The notes beneath the pieces were generated by a model. That model ran no database searches and had not been told where the DNA came from. It worked only from the letters and a program-made list of their open reading frames with translations. Shown in pieces: positions 17,419-26,733 of a DNA stretch of 64,000 bases; the first letter of the stretch is position 1, and each line of letters starts with the position of its first letter. Made by a program: the position numbers and the translations under genes. Source of the DNA: DATJGR01 sp963780795 (GTDB lineage Bacteria > Pseudomonadota > Gammaproteobacteria > Pseudomonadales > Azotimanducaceae); contig CAWADH010000014.1 in the NCBI GenBank assembly GCA_963780795.1, positions 62,001-126,000 on the forward strand, written 5' to 3'.

Positions 17419-17886
17419 TCACATCCAGACCATCGTCACCCACTCGGCGATCAGCGCCGGCTTCGGTTCGCCTTCGATCTCGACCGTCACGTCCTGGAGA
17501 ATCTGCATCCGGCCGCCGCTCTGCGGTTCGAGCGCCTTGACGACGAAGCGGCCGCGGATGCGCTTGCCGCTCTTCACAGGCGCCATGAAACGCACCTTGT
17601 TGTAGCCGTAGTTCACGCCCATCTTCGTTCCGGACACGCCGGGCATCGCCTGGTATGCCATCACCGGCACCATCGACAGCGTCAAGAGTCCGTGCGCGAT
17701 GGTGCCGCCGAACGGCGTCGCCTTGGCGGCTTCGGGATTCACGTGCAGGAACATGTGATCTTCCGTGACGTCGGCAAACCGGTTGATGCGGTCCTGGTCC
17801 AGCGTGAACCATTCGGATACGCCGACTTCCTTGCCGACGTAGGTTTGCAGTTCGTCGAGCGTCATCGAACGGGTAGGGCCTTGCAT
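17419..17886 (-). CDS. MaoC-family (R)-hydratase-like protein
   Basis: 155 residues of the hot-dog fold. The hydratase-2 motif is visible as FADVTEDHMFLHVNPEAAKATPFGGTIAHG (Asp and His in the DxxxxH-type motif, then FGGTIAHGLLTLSM), which in MaoC proteins binds and hydrates 2-enoyl-CoA thioesters. The C-terminal half, GYNKVRFMAPVKSGKRIRGR, is typical for the stand-alone MaoC dehydratases. ATG at 17886 follows GAGGACG. It probably acts in fatty or branched acyl-CoA turnover. It is divergently arranged with the SMP-30 gene; the two share a 105-base promoter region. Confidence 0.9.
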   Translation of the reverse strand: MQGPTRSMTLDELQTYVGKEVGVSEWFTLDQDRINRFADVTEDHMFLHVNPEAAKATPFGGTIAHGLLTLSMVPVMAYQAMPGVSGTKMGVNYGYNKVRFMAPVKSGKRIRGRFVVKALEPQSGGRMQILQDVTVEIEGEPKPALIAEWVTMVWM

Positions 17887-17991
17887 CGCATCGTCCTCGT
17901 TGGTGTAGCGTGCGTAGAGAATATCCGAAGCTGTCTGTGCGAGCTGCGCTCGTGCGTCATCAGCGCATGTCACAGAGGAGGAGACGATCCG

Positions 17992-18846
17992 ATGACCCAG
18001 GTGAAGACGTTGATGACCGGACTCGCATTCGGCGAGTCGCCGCGCTGGCACGACGGCCGCGTCTGGTTCTCGAACTGGGTCGGGCAGCAGATCATCGCGG
18101 TAGATCCGGGCGGCCGCAGCGAAGTGATGGCGCGCGTGCCGTTCGAGTCGTTTCCATTCTCGATCGACTGGCTGCCCGACGGTCGTCTCCTGATGTGCTC
18201 GATCAGCGAGCGGCCGTTGCTGGTGCAGGAACTCGATGGCACGTGGAACGCGTACGCGGATACGTCGCGCCTCTCCCGAACCGGTTGGAACGAAATCGTC
18301 GTCGACGGTCGCGGCAACGCCTACATCAACGGCAGCGGCTTCGACGCTCGCGCCGGCGATCCGTTCGCGCCCGGCATCATTGCGATGGTCACGCCGAACG
18401 GCGTGGTCCGGCAGGTGGCCGACGACGTGCACTTTCCGAACGGCATGGCCATCGCGTCTGACGACTCCACACTGGTGATCGCCGAATCGTTCGCGAGACG
18501 CCTCACCGCATTCGACATCGACGCCGATGGCGGTCTCTCGAACCGGCGTGTCTGGGCCGATCTCGGCAACGGCGCGCCGGACGGCATCTGTTTCGACGCC
18601 GAAGGCGCGATCTGGTACGCGGACGTGCCGAACAGGCGCTGCGTGCGGGTGCGCGAAGGCGGCGAAGTGCTGCAGAGCGTCGACGTCGACCGCGGCTGCT
18701 TCGCGTGCATGCTCGGCGGCGAAGACGGCAGAACGTTGTTCATCACGGCTGCGCAGTGGCGCGGCTTCGAACACATGACCGACGGCTCACGCACCGGCGT
18801 GCTGCTGTCGACCCTCGCGCCGTCGCCGCACGCGGGCCGGCCGTGA
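17992..18846 (+). CDS. SMP-30/gluconolactonase/LRE family protein
   Basis: 284 residues, six-bladed beta-propeller of the gluconolactonase group. Seen: GLAFGESPRWHDGRVWFSNW at the N-terminus (Glu as first metal ligand), NEIVVDGRGNAYINGSGF in the middle (Asn ligand), and FPNGMAIASDDSTLVIAES and PDGICFDAEGAIWYAD (Asp ligand) toward the end. These are the divalent-metal ligands of the family, so lactone hydrolysis is likely; the natural lactone is unknown. No signal peptide, so cytosolic. Strong GAGGAGGAG ribosome site. Its stop lies 3 bases from the stop of the convergent flavoprotein gene. Confidence 0.9.
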   Translation: MTQVKTLMTGLAFGESPRWHDGRVWFSNWVGQQIIAVDPGGRSEVMARVPFESFPFSIDWLPDGRLLMCSISERPLLVQELDGTWNAYADTSRLSRTGWNEIVVDGRGNAYINGSGFDARAGDPFAPGIIAMVTPNGVVRQVADDVHFPNGMAIASDDSTLVIAESFARRLTAFDIDADGGLSNRRVWADLGNGAPDGICFDAEGAIWYADVPNRRCVRVREGGEVLQSVDVDRGCFACMLGGEDGRTLFITAAQWRGFEHMTDGSRTGVLLSTLAPSPHAGRP

Positions 18847-18849
18847 GCG

Positions 18850-20205
18850 TCAGCCCGGCGGAATGTTGTTGTTCATGCGGAAGAAGTTGGTCGGGTCGTA
18901 CTTCGTCTTGAGCTTCGCGAGCCGCTCGTAGTTCGGTCCGTATGCCGAGCGGATGCGCGCGCGCGGATCGTCTGCGTCGAGGTGGTTGACGTACACGCCG
19001 CGGCTGAACGGTTCCACCGCGTTCCAGAGCTTGCGTGCCCACGCGATGTGACCGTCGGCGCCGGCCGGGTCGGTCCACTGCGCGATCACGTCGAAATCCC
19101 AGCACGCTTCGCGCAGACTGAACGCGGTCGCTGACGGATCCTTCCGGGTGCATTCGCCGTCTACGCGGAACAGCAGGATCGCGCTCATCGGCGACGTGGT
19201 TTCGCGCGCGTGTTCGATGACGCGATCGATCAGTTCGTCGCCGAGTTCGGCGAAGTAGCCGGATTTCCAGTAACGGTGCACACCGAACGGGTTGCCGCCG
19301 TCGAACAGCGTGTTCAATACGGTGTACGGAATCGGCCCCATCATGTCGGCGACCGGCGCCGCGAAGTTGCGGATCGGCGCGAGCCGCGCCTCCGCTTCAG
19401 CCATGTCGCCGAGCCATGCTGCGATCAACGCGACGACGTGGTGCCCGTCGGGTGTGTAGATGATGCCGGCGTTGATCGCGAGATCGTCCGGGCAGTCGCG
19501 GCAGATCCCGGCATAGAACTTCAGCACGTCGCGGGCGGCTTCGAACGGCCACGCCACCATGCCGCCGTACACGATCGGCGCAACCGGATGCAGCTGGAAC
19601 TCGAACGACGTGACCACGCCGAAGTTGCCGCCGCCGCCGCGCAGTGCCCACAACAGATCGGCGTTCTGCGCGGCGCTCGCGCGTACCAGTTCGCCGTCGG
19701 CCGTCACCACGTCGGCGGCGATCAGGTTGTCGCACGTGTAGCCGTGCTTCGCCGCCAACCAGCCGAGCCCGCCGCCCAACGTCAGTCCGGCGATGCCGGT
19801 ATGCGACACGACGCCACCGGTGGTGGCAAGGCCGAACGCCTGGGTTTCGTGATTGATTTCGGCCCACGTCACGCCGGGTTCCGCGCGCGCGATTCGTTGC
19901 ACCGGATCCACGTGCACGCTCTTCATGCCGTTGCAGTCGAGCATGAGGCCGCCGTCGCACACCGCGTTGCCGGCGACGTTGTGCCCGCCGCCGCGCACGG
20001 CCAGCACGAGGTCGTGCTGCCGCGCGAAGCGCACGCCGGCGATGACGTCGGCCACTCCTTTGCAGCGCACGATCAGGGCAGGCCGCTTGTCGACCATTTC
20101 GTTCCACACCTTGCGCGTGGTGTCGTACGCGGCGTCGCCCGGTTGCAGCAGGTCACCGCGCAAGCGGGCGCGGAGTTCTTCGACGGCGGCTTTCTCGAGA
20201 TGCAT
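18850..20205 (-). CDS. FAD-linked oxidoreductase, berberine-bridge-enzyme type
   Basis: 451 residues. The FAD-binding (PCMH) half carries LAVRGGGHNVAGNAVCDGG (His75 is the expected 8-alpha covalent FAD site) and GLTLGGGLGWLAAKHGYTCDN, where Cys157 stands where bicovalent enzymes attach the 6-position of FAD. The middle is the substrate part, and the end is a BBE motif (YGPNYERLAKLKTKYDPTNF, then FRMNNNI). Members oxidise alcohols, sugars or alkaloids with oxygen as acceptor; the substrate here is not predictable. No signal peptide is present. The ATG follows GGAG. Convergent with the SMP-30 gene. Confidence 0.92.
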   Translation of the reverse strand: MHLEKAAVEELRARLRGDLLQPGDAAYDTTRKVWNEMVDKRPALIVRCKGVADVIAGVRFARQHDLVLAVRGGGHNVAGNAVCDGGLMLDCNGMKSVHVDPVQRIARAEPGVTWAEINHETQAFGLATTGGVVSHTGIAGLTLGGGLGWLAAKHGYTCDNLIAADVVTADGELVRASAAQNADLLWALRGGGGNFGVVTSFEFQLHPVAPIVYGGMVAWPFEAARDVLKFYAGICRDCPDDLAINAGIIYTPDGHHVVALIAAWLGDMAEAEARLAPIRNFAAPVADMMGPIPYTVLNTLFDGGNPFGVHRYWKSGYFAELGDELIDRVIEHARETTSPMSAILLFRVDGECTRKDPSATAFSLREACWDFDVIAQWTDPAGADGHIAWARKLWNAVEPFSRGVYVNHLDADDPRARIRSAYGPNYERLAKLKTKYDPTNFFRMNNNIPPG

Positions 20206-20307
20206 GACGCGCGACTCTCCGGTGGTGGGTAGCGCGCGATCTTACGCGGCCGAGCGCAGCGACACACGCCTCAGTAAACTGCCGGCGAACTTCGTACGGA
20301 GATCGTC

Positions 20308-21013
20308 ATGCAGACAGGCTTCCTCGACCGCAGCATCGAACACGACGGAACGCGCTATCCGTATCAGGTGTACGTACCGTCGAACTACGACGCTACGCGC
20401 GCGTGGCCGGTGGTGCTGTTCCTGCACGGCGCCGGCGAGCGCGGCAGCGACGGTCTGTTGCAGACCGAACTCGGCATCGGCACGGCGATCCGGCGTTACC
20501 CGCAGCGCTATCCGGCGATCGTCGTGATGCCGCAGGCGCCGATCGACAGCTTCTGGGGCGGTCCGCCCGGCGACGCGGCGATGGCCGCACTGGACCTGAC
20601 GTGCAAGGCGTTCAACACCGACGCGCGCCGCATCTACCTCACCGGGTTGTCGATGGGCGGCCACGGCAGCTGGATGCTGGCGTATCGCCACACCGACCGC
20701 TTCGCGGCTGCGATCGTCATCTGCGGTTTCGTCGGCGATCGGCCGAATCGCGCATCGACGGTGCCTCGCAGGCGACGGCACGCCGCAGCAACGGATGGCC
20801 GCGCGCGTGAAGAAGCTGCCGATCTGGATCGTGCACGGCGAAGCCGATCCGGCGGTGCCGGTGAGCGAGTCGCGATTGATGAACGACGCGTTGCGCGCGG
20901 TCGATGCGAACGTGCGCTACACCGAGATTCCCGGCACCGACCACGATTCGTGGACGCCGACCTATGCGTCGGAATCGATCATCGGCTGGTTGTTCGACCA
21001 GCGGCGAAAATGA
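20308..21013 (+). pseudogene. alpha/beta hydrolase (phospholipase/carboxylesterase type), frameshifted
   Basis: The N-terminal half reads in one frame from ATG at 20308: VVLFLHGAGERGSDG (oxyanion hole) and YLTGLSMGGHGSWMLAY (nucleophile Ser in GLSMGG). From about 20765 the family-like sequence continues in the next frame as LAGDGTPQQRMAARVKKLPIWIVHGEADPAVPVSES, given in pieces, with the acid Asp in HGEADP and the base His in GTDHDSW, ending at 21013. The total length, 706 bases, is one more than a multiple of three, so one inserted base (or two lost) near 20755-20765 explains it. If repaired it would be about 234 residues. Everything else looks intact, so either a very recent mutation or a sequence error is possible. 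Confidence 0.8.
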
Positions 21014-21073
21014 GCGACGGAAATGCACGCGTCACGCGTCTAAGTGTTGAACTTCCGACGAGAGAATTCCGCC

Positions 21074-21352
21074 ATGGCTCGAACGATTGTTCCCGCGTTG
21101 TGTTGCGCGCTGGTGTGCGGCTCGGCCTGGGCTGCACCTACTGACCGACCGTGCAAAGCCGACATCGACAAGTATTGCGCCGACGCGCGCGGCGATCGCG
21201 ACAAGATGGGGCAGTGCATGCGCGAGCATTTCACCGATTTCACGCCGGCCTGCCAGGACAAGATGAAGGAGCGTGCGCGGACACACGGCGGTGAGGGTCA
21301 TCCGCAGTCGCCTGCGACACAGGGCACTGCGCCATCCAATCCCGCGACTTAG
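21074..21352 (+). CDS. small secreted Cys-rich-repeat protein
   Basis: 92 residues with a signal peptide (MARTIVPALCCALVCGSAWA). The mature part has one cysteine-rich repeat of the type found in Golgi protein GLG1/CFR and many small bacterial proteins: CKADIDKYCADARGDRDKMG, then QCMREHFTDFTPACQDKM. Four Cys in the C-x7-C-x16-C-x11-C style probably form two disulfides in the periplasm. Function unknown. ATG at 21074 is preferred over the in-frame 21044 start because the signal peptide begins there. It ends 10 bases before the convergent oligopeptidase gene. Confidence 0.8.
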   Translation: MARTIVPALCCALVCGSAWAAPTDRPCKADIDKYCADARGDRDKMGQCMREHFTDFTPACQDKMKERARTHGGEGHPQSPATQGTAPSNPAT

Positions 21353-21362
21353 CGGTCGTCGC

Positions 21363-23186
21363 TCAGGCTTTGACGACGACACCCATCCGCGCCGAGATCG
21401 CTTCCGCCTGATCGAGCCAGTTCGCCACGCTCGCTTCGATGCCGCGGCGCCAGAACGCCGGGTCGCGCGGATCGAGGCCGAACGGCGCCATCAGTTCGAC
21501 TGCGCTCTGGCTGCCGCCGGCGCGCAGCAGGTCGAGATAGAGCGGTTCGAAGTCTTTGCCGAAGTCGTCGCGCCGTGCGAACAGCGACTGCGTGAACAGT
21601 TCGCCGAATGCGTATGCGTACACGTAGAACGGCCGCAGGAAGTGGCCGACGTAGCTCCACAGGTTGTCGACGTTCTCGTAGGTGAACAGTGCGCCGGGTT
21701 CGCCGTAGAACGCGTGCGTGACGTCCATCCATGCGGTGTTGAAGTCGGCCACCGTGAGTTTCGCGCTGCGTCGCGCCTCGTGCACCTTGCGTTCGAAATT
21801 CGAGAACGAGATCTGTCTAACGACCGTGTTGATGTGGTCGGCGGATTTCTCCATCAGCAGCGTCAGCTTGTCCTGGTCGCTGGCGGTGTGCTGCAGCAGA
21901 TAACGGAAGGTCGTCATCTCGCCGAAGATCGACGCGGTCTCCGCATACGCCATCGGCGCTCGGAACATCAGCGCGCCCTGTTTCTTGGCGGCGAGCATGC
22001 CGTGCACGCCGTGCCCGGCTTCGTGCGCCACGGTCATGATGTCGCGCGGCGAGCCGAGGTAGTTCAGAAAGTTGTAGGCGCGCGCTTCGCCGTTCGGCAG
22101 CAGCACCGCGTAGTTGTACGCGCCGCCGGTTTTGCCGGCGTACGGCGGTGCATCCACCCATTTGCGTTCCAGCATCCGCGCCACGAGGTCGCGCAGCGTC
22201 GGGCTGAACGATTCGTAGGCGGAGAGCACGGTGTCGACGCAGTCGTCCCACGGCACGACGCGCTCCGATGCATACGGCAACGGCGCGTTGCGGTCCGACC
22301 ACTTGAGCGTGTTCTTGCCGAGGTGTGCGGCGAGCAGTCTGTAGTAGCGCTGCCCCTGCACCGCGCCGTGTTCGGCAACGGCCGCGTGCAGCGCCTCTAC
22401 GGTGTCGTCATCGACGCGGTTGGAGATGTTCGCGTAGCTCATCGGGTTCGCGTAACCGCGCTCGCGGTCTTCGACGTACTTCGCGCCGAGCGTCACGTTC
22501 AACGCGCGCGCCATCATGCGGTCGAAGCGCTGCGTGGTGAGCCCGCCGCTGAATGCGGCCAGCGCAGCGGCGCGCCGCTCGGCGTCGCGGTCGTTCGAGA
22601 CCACGTGCAGGATTTCCGGCAGCGTCAGCGGACGATGATCGAAGTCGAAGCGCAGTTCCGCTTCCATCTCGTCGATGTAGTCGGACCACTCGGACGGTCC
22701 GAACGGCGAACGCAGCGTCAGCGCGCGCTCCACCGGTTCGGTCAGCAGGAAACGGCGGTTGGCGCGGATGTGATCGAGCAGCGGGCGATGCCGCGCCGCA
22801 ACCGGGTCGCGCGCGAGAAGCGCCGCATACGTCGCGTCGTCGATCGCCACCAGTTCGTGTTCGAAGAACGTCTGATAGTCGGCGCTGGCGCGGCTCCACG
22901 CTTCCTGCACCGCGCCGAGGCGCTGCTGGATGCGTTCGTTGGTCGCGTCGGTGCTGCGACGCAGATACAGGTAGACGAACAGCTGGTCGGCGAGCGAAGT
23001 AATCTCGGCCTGCGCGTCGAGCGCCGCACCCAGCGTATCGGTGAGCTTGCCTGCGTGCGTATCGAAGAAGCGTTTCGCGAGCGCGAGAAGACGCGCGAGA
23101 TCCGCGTCGAGCGCGGGGTCGTCGATGTCTTTGTAGAGGTCGCTCAGGTCCCAGCGGACCGATTCGGCGCCGGTGGCTTGCTGCAT
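21363..23186 (-). CDS. pepF: oligoendopeptidase F (M3 family)
   Basis: 607 residues, cytosolic zinc metallopeptidase that cleaves medium-length peptides. The zinc motif HEAGH is at 388-392 (DIMTVAHEAGHGVHGML) and the third ligand Glu is in AETASIFGEM about 24 residues later. The upstream PYAGKTGGAYNYAVLLPNG and downstream FYGEPGALFTYENVDNLWSYVGHF blocks (in pieces) are family-typical. The length matches PepF (about 600). ATG at 23186 is chosen; residues before it (to 23276) are not family-like. It starts 137 bases from the divergent ThDP-enzyme gene. Confidence 0.93.
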   Translation of the reverse strand: MQQATGAESVRWDLSDLYKDIDDPALDADLARLLALAKRFFDTHAGKLTDTLGAALDAQAEITSLADQLFVYLYLRRSTDATNERIQQRLGAVQEAWSRASADYQTFFEHELVAIDDATYAALLARDPVAARHRPLLDHIRANRRFLLTEPVERALTLRSPFGPSEWSDYIDEMEAELRFDFDHRPLTLPEILHVVSNDRDAERRAAALAAFSGGLTTQRFDRMMARALNVTLGAKYVEDRERGYANPMSYANISNRVDDDTVEALHAAVAEHGAVQGQRYYRLLAAHLGKNTLKWSDRNAPLPYASERVVPWDDCVDTVLSAYESFSPTLRDLVARMLERKWVDAPPYAGKTGGAYNYAVLLPNGEARAYNFLNYLGSPRDIMTVAHEAGHGVHGMLAAKKQGALMFRAPMAYAETASIFGEMTTFRYLLQHTASDQDKLTLLMEKSADHINTVVRQISFSNFERKVHEARRSAKLTVADFNTAWMDVTHAFYGEPGALFTYENVDNLWSYVGHFLRPFYVYAYAFGELFTQSLFARRDDFGKDFEPLYLDLLRAGGSQSAVELMAPFGLDPRDPAFWRRGIEASVANWLDQAEAISARMGVVVKA

Positions 23187-23323
23187 GGTCACGTGTCGCG
23201 CGTCCCGTCGATGGCTGAGCGTCGACTCTAGCTTGCCAGGCACCCTGCGCCAAATGCCGACGAGCGTTGACGGCACGATGCGCCGCCGCCAACCTGCGCC
23301 GAGTGTCCATCGAGGAGTGCGCG

Positions 23324-25000
23324 ATGAGCGCGAGTGACGAGACCGTTGCCGAACACTACCTGTCGGCGCTGCGCGCGCGTGGCATAGAGCGGTTGTTCTT
23401 CAACGCCGGCACCGACTTCGCGCCGCTGGTCGAAGCCTACGCGCGCGGTGACGCGTCGAACGCGCCGCCGTTTCCGCAACCGATCCTCGCGACGCACGAG
23501 AACCTCGCCATCGGCATGGCGCACGGCGCGTACCTCGTCACCGGACGGCCGCAGGCGGTGATGGTGCACGTCAGCGTCGGTACTGCGAACGCCGTCTGCG
23601 GTCTGATGAACGCGGCGCGCGACCGCATTCCGATCCTGCTGACGGCGGGGCGCTCGCCGATACTCGAGTCCGATGCGCTCGGTGCGCGCGATCTGCGCAT
23701 CCACTGGGGGCAGGAGATGTTCGACCAGGCCGGCATGGTGCGCGAACTGGTGAAGTGGGACTACGAACTGCGCGATGCGCGACAGCTCGACGACGTGGTC
23801 GATCGGGCCGTTGGAATCGCGACGACGGAACCGAAAGGGCCGATCTACCTCACGTTGCCGCGTGAGGTGCTTGCGTCGCCATCGGTGCCGGCCGCGCCGA
23901 AACCGTTATCGCAACCATCGCGGCCGGCGCCCGATCGCGCGGCTGTGGAGGTGCTCGCCGATCGATTCGCCGCGGCGGCGTTGCCGGTGATCGTCACCAC
24001 CGCGAGCGGGGCGGACTGCGCCACTGTGGCGCCGTTGGTTGCGTTGTGCGAGCGCTATGGGATTGGTTACGTCGAGGAACAGGCGCGGTATCTGAACTTC
24101 CCGGCGGGGCATGCGCTGCATCTCGGCTATCAGCTGGCGCCGGTGTTTGCGGAAGCGGACGCGTTGTGTTTTCTCGAGTGCGACGTGCCATGGCTGCCTG
24201 GCGGAGCCACGCCGCGCGACGATGCGTTCGTTGCGCACGCCGGTGTCGATCCGGCGTTCGCGCGTTACCCGATCCGCGGCCACCGCGCCGACCTTTCGAT
24301 CACCTCGGCAGCCGGTGCATTCATCGCGGCGCTGGACGAAGCGCTGGCGAAGCGCATCGCCGCCATCGATCCGGTTCGCGGCCGCCGCGTTTCTGCGCTG
24401 GCGACTAGACTGAGGGGCGGGAGCGCTGCCGCCGACACGAACGCACCGATCACACGCGATTTCGTCGCAAAGACCGTGGCCGAGGAGTTGGGAGAGGAGG
24501 CGGTGTTCTTCAACGAATACTGGGCGCCACCGGCCCAACTCGCGCGCACGCGACCGCAGAGCTACTTCTATCTGTCGTCGGCGGGCGGGCTCGGCTGGGC
24601 GTTACCGGCGGCGCTCGGCGCGCAACTCGCGGCGCCGGAACGCACGGTGGTCGCGATGATCGGCGACGGCGCGTATCTGTTCGCGAATCCCGCCGCCTGT
24701 CACCACGTGGCGGCGCGCTACGAGCTGCCGCTGCTGACGGTGGTCTACAACAACGCACGCTGGGGGGCGGTCGACGGCGCGACACAGTCCGTCTATCCCA
24801 GCGGACGCTGGCGCGAGCAGCGCGGACCGTCGCTGTCGGATCTCGCGCCGATGCCGGCGCTCGAGAAATACATCGAGGCATCCGGCGGATTCGGCGAACG
24901 CGTTGCGACGCGGGCCGAACTGGCGCCCGCGCTGCAGCGCGCGCTGCATGCGATGCGGATGGAACGGCGTCAGGCCCTGCTGAACGTCATCGGCGCCTGA
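23324..25000 (+). CDS. thiamine-diphosphate enzyme, acetolactate-synthase-like
   Basis: 558 residues. The N-terminal pyrimidine-binding domain has ATHENLAIGMAHGAYL with the catalytic Glu59 and VHVSVGTANAVCGLMNAARD. The central domain follows (residues about 190-340). The C-terminal domain has the ThDP motif MIGDGAYLFANPAACHHVAA with Asn-Asn in VVYNNARWG, which binds Mg and diphosphate. This arrangement covers acetolactate synthase, benzoylformate decarboxylase and oxalyl-CoA decarboxylase relatives; the exact reaction cannot be read. The usual acetolactate-synthase small subunit is absent, so a decarboxylase or lyase is more likely than branched-chain amino-acid synthesis. Its stop is 12 bases from the convergent SnoaL-like gene. 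Confidence 0.88.
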   Translation: MSASDETVAEHYLSALRARGIERLFFNAGTDFAPLVEAYARGDASNAPPFPQPILATHENLAIGMAHGAYLVTGRPQAVMVHVSVGTANAVCGLMNAARDRIPILLTAGRSPILESDALGARDLRIHWGQEMFDQAGMVRELVKWDYELRDARQLDDVVDRAVGIATTEPKGPIYLTLPREVLASPSVPAAPKPLSQPSRPAPDRAAVEVLADRFAAAALPVIVTTASGADCATVAPLVALCERYGIGYVEEQARYLNFPAGHALHLGYQLAPVFAEADALCFLECDVPWLPGGATPRDDAFVAHAGVDPAFARYPIRGHRADLSITSAAGAFIAALDEALAKRIAAIDPVRGRRVSALATRLRGGSAAADTNAPITRDFVAKTVAEELGEEAVFFNEYWAPPAQLARTRPQSYFYLSSAGGLGWALPAALGAQLAAPERTVVAMIGDGAYLFANPAACHHVAARYELPLLTVVYNNARWGAVDGATQSVYPSGRWREQRGPSLSDLAPMPALEKYIEASGGFGERVATRAELAPALQRALHAMRMERRQALLNVIGA

Positions 25001-25012
25001 CGCCTACGGGTC

Positions 25013-25489
25013 TCAGGTTCCCGGAATCGGCGTCGGCCCGGTGAACGTCCAGCCGTTGATCTTCCAGCCGGCGCCTGCTTTGCGCAGCGCAAAGGTCATC
25101 TGCGCGGCTTCCTTCATCGCGACGCCCTTCTGCTTGAACGTATACGCGGAGGGGAACACCACGTAGGCGCGATCGCCTTCGACTTCGACGCGGGTGACCG
25201 GCCCGAGCGTCACCTTGCCGTCGGTAATGCCGCGCGCCTTGTCGTGCTTGTCGAGGTCGCCGAGCCAGTTCTTGAACGAGTCGTGTCCTTGCCACAGGTA
25301 AGGGGCCACCTCGTCGATGATCACCACGCCTTTCTCCGTGTGGGTCGCTTCGGCGGCTTTCACGTCGCCCTTGTTGAAGCTGTCGATGAACCTGGTCACT
25401 TGCGCCGTGACCTCGTCGTTGGGCGACGCCGCGAATACGCTCGTGGACCAGACGATTGCGCAGACGAAGAGCACGATGAAACGTTGCAT
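25013..25489 (-). CDS. exported NTF2/SnoaL-like protein
   Basis: 158 residues: a signal peptide (MQRFIVLFVCAIVWSTSVFA) followed by a cone-shaped NTF2-like domain with VTRFIDSFNKGDVKAAEATH, VIIDEVAPYLWQGHDSFKNWL and a closing KINGWTFTG strand. Such exported SnoaL-like proteins are common and mostly uncharacterised; a ligand pocket is likely, catalysis is unproven. It lies 30 bases downstream of the carboxymuconolactone-decarboxylase-like gene on the same strand, so it may be the last gene of a DinB / CMD / SnoaL operon. Confidence 0.82.
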   Translation of the reverse strand: MQRFIVLFVCAIVWSTSVFAASPNDEVTAQVTRFIDSFNKGDVKAAEATHTEKGVVIIDEVAPYLWQGHDSFKNWLGDLDKHDKARGITDGKVTLGPVTRVEVEGDRAYVVFPSAYTFKQKGVAMKEAAQMTFALRKAGAGWKINGWTFTGPTPIPGT

Positions 25490-25519
25490 GGAGATCCCCT
25501 GTGATTGGCGGCGCCGATA

Positions 25520-26092
25520 TTACTCTGAACGCGGAAACGGCGTCGGGTCGTTTTCGCCTGTGGGTATGTTGAATGCGTTCAACGTCATCGAAACGAACGT
25601 GTAGAAGCCGATCGTCTGGATGATGTCCATCAGTCCCTGTTCGCCCCAGGTTGCGACGGCGCGATCGTAGAGCGGCTTCGGCAGCTCCTGCGTTTCGTGC
25701 AGCGCGCGACATACTTCGATCGTCAGCTTCTCGTCGGCCGGAGCGTGTTGCGGCACGCGCTGTTCGAACACCGCCTGGATGGTGTCGTCGGAGACGCCTT
25801 GTTCCTTTGCCATGCGGGCGTGCGCCACCCACTCGACGTTGCTGCGCCAGTGGCGGCCGGTGACGATGATCGCGAGCTCGACGATACGGCGGCCGACCGA
25901 GGTGCGTTCCCAGATGTAGTTGCCGAGGCTCATCGCCCGTTGCGCCACTTCGGGGCTGCGTATCCACGGATCGAACGGGCCGCCGAACTGACCGTCGGCG
26001 CGCGGCGGTCGTGCGCGTTTGATGCGCTCGTACTGTTCCTGCTGCGCGGGTGTGAGTTCGGCGAACGGTTTTGCTTTCAGTCGGCTGGCCAT
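25520..26092 (-). CDS. carboxymuconolactone decarboxylase family protein
   Basis: 190 residues, all-helical AhpD-like fold: NYIWERTSVGRRIVELAIIVTGRHWRSNVEWVAHARMA in the first half and WGEQGLMDIIQTIGFYTFVSMTLNAFNIP at the end (quoted as overlapping short pieces). It has the catalytic-type Glu and His near GRHWRSNVEW but lacks the CxxC of AhpD peroxidase reductases, which favours a hydrolase/decarboxylase or unknown function. ATG at 26092 follows GGGAGAA. It is 25 bases downstream of DinB. A short remnant resembling its C-terminal coding sequence lies upstream of dinB (26734-26778). Confidence 0.88.
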   Translation of the reverse strand: MASRLKAKPFAELTPAQQEQYERIKRARPPRADGQFGGPFDPWIRSPEVAQRAMSLGNYIWERTSVGRRIVELAIIVTGRHWRSNVEWVAHARMAKEQGVSDDTIQAVFEQRVPQHAPADEKLTIEVCRALHETQELPKPLYDRAVATWGEQGLMDIIQTIGFYTFVSMTLNAFNIPTGENDPTPFPRSE

Positions 26093-26117
26093 GGTGGGTT
26101 CTCCCGGTGAACGTGGT

Positions 26118-26705
26118 CTATCTGTTCCAGATCGCGGTTTCGGACAAACCGATCTGCGCGAGTTCCGCCGCGCGCAGGTGCGCTTCGTTGGCGCAGAAGA
26201 ACTCGTCGAGCTGCGGCGGCGCCACCGGCGTGCCCGACAGCATTGCATGCGCCTGTCCGCGGTGGTGGATCTGATGCTGGAACAGATGCGCAAGCAGGCG
26301 CGTGAGCGATTCGTTCTCGACGCCAGTGCGGCGCATCACGCCGATCGGCCGCGTGAGGTCGGCTGCCGTCAGCGAACTGCATGCCTGCACGAGGCGCTTG
26401 TCCACCGCGCGCTGTTCGGCGGCGAGTTCGACGCACGCGTCGAACGGCTCCTCCGGTGTGAAGAAGCGGGCAACGTCGCGCGTCGCCGGCTCGCCGCGCA
26501 GACCGTGCTCGATCGCATCGACGTAGTACCAGTCCACTTTGAGATTGTGATTGAGCGTCGACTGGATCGACGGAAAGAAACTGGTGCGCGTCGCAACGAA
26601 GTCGGCCCGCGACAGTTGCTCGCACGCAGTGAGCAGGCGGTGGTTCGACCACGCGTTGTTGCACGCCTGCGTGAAGAAATGGTGTGCCAGCGCAGAGGCG
26701 GTCAT
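26118..26705 (-). CDS. DinB family metal-binding protein
   Basis: 195 residues, four-helix bundle. The three family histidines are visible: STLNHNLKVDWYYVDAIEH in the first half (His after LN) and LLAHLFQHQIHHRGQAHAML in the second, which together bind a divalent metal in the DinB/YfiT group. Bacillithiol- or mycothiol-dependent transfer is known for some relatives, while Gram-negative members are mostly uncharacterised. ATG at 26705 follows GGAGGA. It is first in a likely operon with the CMD-like and SnoaL-like genes. Confidence 0.9.
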   Translation of the reverse strand: MTASALAHHFFTQACNNAWSNHRLLTACEQLSRADFVATRTSFFPSIQSTLNHNLKVDWYYVDAIEHGLRGEPATRDVARFFTPEEPFDACVELAAEQRAVDKRLVQACSSLTAADLTRPIGVMRRTGVENESLTRLLAHLFQHQIHHRGQAHAMLSGTPVAPPQLDEFFCANEAHLRAAELAQIGLSETAIWNR

Positions 26706-26733
26706 CGCGAATCCTCCAACAGCCATCGGCGTC

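Noticed and set aside
19210..20232. 340-codon plus-strand frame
   Set aside because: Antisense shadow of the BBE-type flavoprotein gene.
21273..23231. 652-codon plus-strand frame
   Set aside because: Antisense to the oligoendopeptidase F gene, which has all zinc motifs; frame is His/Arg/Val-rich without family features.
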